Assembly: GCA_937967705.1 (NCBI GenBank)
Contig: CALCJG010000005.1
Location: forward strand, 1-9,219
Direction: 5' to 3'
Length of the DNA: 9,219 nucleotides
Source of the DNA: an uncultured Spirochaetia bacterium
GTDB taxonomy: Bacteria > Spirochaetota > UBA4802 > JAGODF01
Shown here: positions 8,188 through 9,219 of the stretch, in pieces
Layout of the letters: each line of letters opens with the position of its first letter
How positions within the stretch are numbered: the stretch's first letter is position 1
The notes under the pieces: generated by a model
Databases searched by the model: none
The model's input: the letters and a program-made list of their open reading frames with translations, nothing else
Told to the model about the DNA's origin: nothing
Translations under genes and position numbers: made by a program

Positions 8188-8988
8188 ATGAAGAAACTTT
8201 TCATTATTGCAGTGTTATTGACATTGTTCATTAGCTGCACTAAAATTAATAACCTTGAAAATATTATAAATAAAAACATGACAGGTATTGAAGGAACAAT
8301 AGTTTTTCTTGACCTATCATCTGAAAAGAAAATTATTTACGGTTCAAATTTAGCAAATATCCGAACAACACCTTGCTCTACTTTTAAAATTTGGAACACG
8401 CTAATTGGTATAGAAAACAATCAAATTAACTCTGAAAATGATTCATTTTATATATGGGACGGAATAACTCGTGCTTATCCTGATTGGAATAAGAACTTAA
8501 ATTTACATGAAGCATTTCAATTTTCTTGTGTTCCTGCATATCAAAATTTAGCAAATAAAATAGGCCAGAGTAACATGAAAATTTGGATAGCTAAAATAAA
8601 CTATGGCGATAAAGATATTTCTTCTGGTTTAGATATTTTTTGGCTTCCCAGACCCAACAAAAAATCTATCAAAATATCTCCCATTGAGCAGGCGTCATTG
8701 ATTAAAAAACTTGTAAATAATCAATTAAATTTTTCAGATAAGTCCAAACAGATTCTTAAAAAAATAATGCTTTTTAAAGCGACAGAAAATGGAACTTTAT
8801 TTGGAAAAACTGGCTCAGGCCAAAATATTGATAACATTCCTGATAATAACATTGGCTGGTATGTTGGATATATAATAAGCAATAATGGAAAATATGCTTT
8901 TGCATGTCTAATTTCTGGGAAAGATGTTACAGGGAAAAATGCTAGAGAACTCGTTGAAAAGATTCTTATTGAAAGCAATTTATTGTAA
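8188..8988 (+). CDS. Class D (OXA-type) beta-lactamase, predicted lipoprotein
   Basis: A serine hydrolase predicted to open the beta-lactam ring outside the cytoplasmic membrane. The 266 residues have a lipoprotein-type signal peptide (MKKLFIIAVLLTLFIS then C17; the lipobox is slightly atypical with F at -3). Class D motifs follow in order: PCSTFKI with nucleophile S64 and carboxylatable K67, FSCV with S113 and V115, INYGD (139-141, where most members have YGN), the conserved tryptophan region FWLP (W152), and KTG (207-209). The WDG..R.YP.WN block (90-101) is also typical of the family. TAGGAG stands 6 nt before the ATG. It is the only gene of the cassette and probably depends on the upstream TATAAT promoter. 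Its AT-rich codon use is unlike every other gene here. Which beta-lactams it hydrolyses cannot be read from the sequence; a sensor-domain relative (BlaR/MecR) is less likely given the full-length stand-alone protein. Confidence 0.9.
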   Translation: MKKLFIIAVLLTLFISCTKINNLENIINKNMTGIEGTIVFLDLSSEKKIIYGSNLANIRTTPCSTFKIWNTLIGIENNQINSENDSFYIWDGITRAYPDWNKNLNLHEAFQFSCVPAYQNLANKIGQSNMKIWIAKINYGDKDISSGLDIFWLPRPNKKSIKISPIEQASLIKKLVNNQLNFSDKSKQILKKIMLFKATENGTLFGKTGSGQNIDNIPDNNIGWYVGYIISNNGKYAFACLISGKDVTGKNARELVEKILIESNLL

Positions 8989-8993
8989 AGAAT

Positions 8994-9031
8994 AAAATGG
9001 TGGCGAAGAATGCCAGTTTACTGCGCACAAC
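8994..9031 (+). repeat. Right arm of cassette-bracketing inverted repeat
   Basis: AAAATGGTGGCG (8994-9005), five unpaired bases, then 9011-9031 form the complement of the left arm at 8133-8176. The arm begins 5 bp after the beta-lactamase stop codon and its outer end is the R'' core GCACAAC, so the repeat merges into the attC-like site. Confidence 0.9.
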
Positions 9032-9172
9032 AGCGGCTATTGGCTGCGCTCCGTGCTCACTGCGTTGCGCGCGGTGCTCAGGTTTGGAAATTTCGCCTTT
9101 GGGGAAGGGTTGGCGAAATTTCCAAACCACATTGGCCTGCGGCCAACGTCCAATAGCCGCGGATCGTTGGGC
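9025..9172 (+). other. attC-like recombination site (59-base-element type)
   Basis: A nested palindrome of 148 bp. From the outside in: R'' GCACAAC (9025-9031) with R' GTTGGGC (9166-9172); a perfect 11-bp stem GCGGCTATTGG (9033-9043) with CCAATAGCCGC (9150-9160); unpaired spacers of 1 nt on the left and 5 nt (GGATC) on the right; and an apical perfect 17-bp stem, 9081-9097 with 9112-9128, around a 14-nt loop. Between the stems each strand can fold on itself: CACTGCG/CGCGGTG (9058-9076) on the left, and TTGGCC/GGCCAA (9132-9146) on the right. GTTGGGC fits the GTTRRRY core exactly; R'' departs from RYYYAAC at one base. The unequal spacers and side hairpins differ from textbook attC sites. Confidence 0.75.
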
Positions 9173-9219
9173 GCAATTAAATGGCGCGTTAAATAAATAG
9201 CCCGGCCGAGAAATATAAA
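9167..9219 (+). mobile_element. Start of a probable second cassette (partial)
   Basis: Beyond the crossover point the sequence begins TTGGGCGCAATTAAATGGC, closely resembling the start of the first cassette, then turns AT-rich. Because its core base differs from that needed to complement the upstream R'', it appears to belong to another cassette. No coding region is visible before the window ends. Confidence 0.5.

Larger units (their letters stand above)
8134..9166 (+). mobile_element. Integron-like gene cassette with class D beta-lactamase
   Basis: A 1033-bp unit containing one gene and one attC-like site, bounded by direct junction repeats. The decisive observation is that R'' at 9025-9031 (GCACAAC) does not perfectly complement the R' found in place (GTTGGGC), but exactly complements GTTGTGC, made by joining G9166 to T8134 when the cassette circularises. 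This is the relation seen in genuine integron cassettes after insertion. The coding part is strongly AT-rich against GC-rich surroundings, so the cassette is foreign to its present host. No target-site duplication is seen at its ends, which argues against a DDE transposon or MITE. Confidence 0.72.

Noticed and set aside
8133..9031. Insertion sequence or MITE with terminal inverted repeats
   Set aside because: No transposase inside and no target-site duplication outside the arms; the outer ends coincide with integron-type core sites, and direct junction repeats lie further out.
8997..9200. Short plus-strand ORF of 67 codons downstream of the beta-lactamase
   Set aside because: It runs entirely through the attC-like palindrome; the structure explains the sequence better than coding does.

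Overview
The window reads as a bacterial chromosome segment with mostly GC-rich coding DNA and AT-rich intergenic spacers. Gene style suggests a Gram-negative, anaerobic or facultative bacterium; a deltaproteobacterial (Desulfobacterota-like) host is my weak guess, with no 16S or tRNA gene here to test it. I see no tRNA, rRNA or CRISPR array.

Left part (1-2930): a type I methionine aminopeptidase (11-760), then, after an AT-rich spacer with a dyad and possible promoter, an AMP-forming long-chain acyl-CoA synthetase (1052-2866) closed by a strong intrinsic terminator. Positions 2930-3476 carry no convincing gene, but hold hairpins, a 34-bp dyad overlapping a promoter-like sequence, and the probable leader of the next gene.

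Middle (3477-6750): a peroxide-defence block. A PerR-type Fur-family regulator retains every metal-sensing residue and is followed by bacterioferritin and the catalase-peroxidase KatG, the last two only 21 bp apart. Palindromic AT-rich sites upstream of perR and between perR and bfr are candidate operators. A terminator closes the block after katG. The logic is peroxide sensing, H2O2 removal, and iron storage that limits Fenton chemistry.

Right part (6871-9219), the most unusual region: an integron-like platform. A tyrosine recombinase on the minus strand diverges from a 1033-bp cassette (8134-9166) that encodes a class D beta-lactamase lipoprotein. The cassette is strikingly AT-rich compared with its surroundings. 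Its boundaries are near-identical direct junctions (17 of 20 bases), and it ends in an attC-like nested palindrome whose right-hand core GTTGGGC fits the integron consensus GTTRRRY. The left-hand core GCACAAC is the exact complement of the GTTGTGC that forms when the cassette circularises, as expected of a true integron cassette. Two things are atypical. The recombinase lacks the extra domain of integron integrases: its R-to-H catalytic spacing is Xer-like. Also, the attC complementarity continues well beyond the core sites as a 33-bp interrupted inverted repeat bracketing the gene. A second cassette appears to begin at 9167 and runs off the window.
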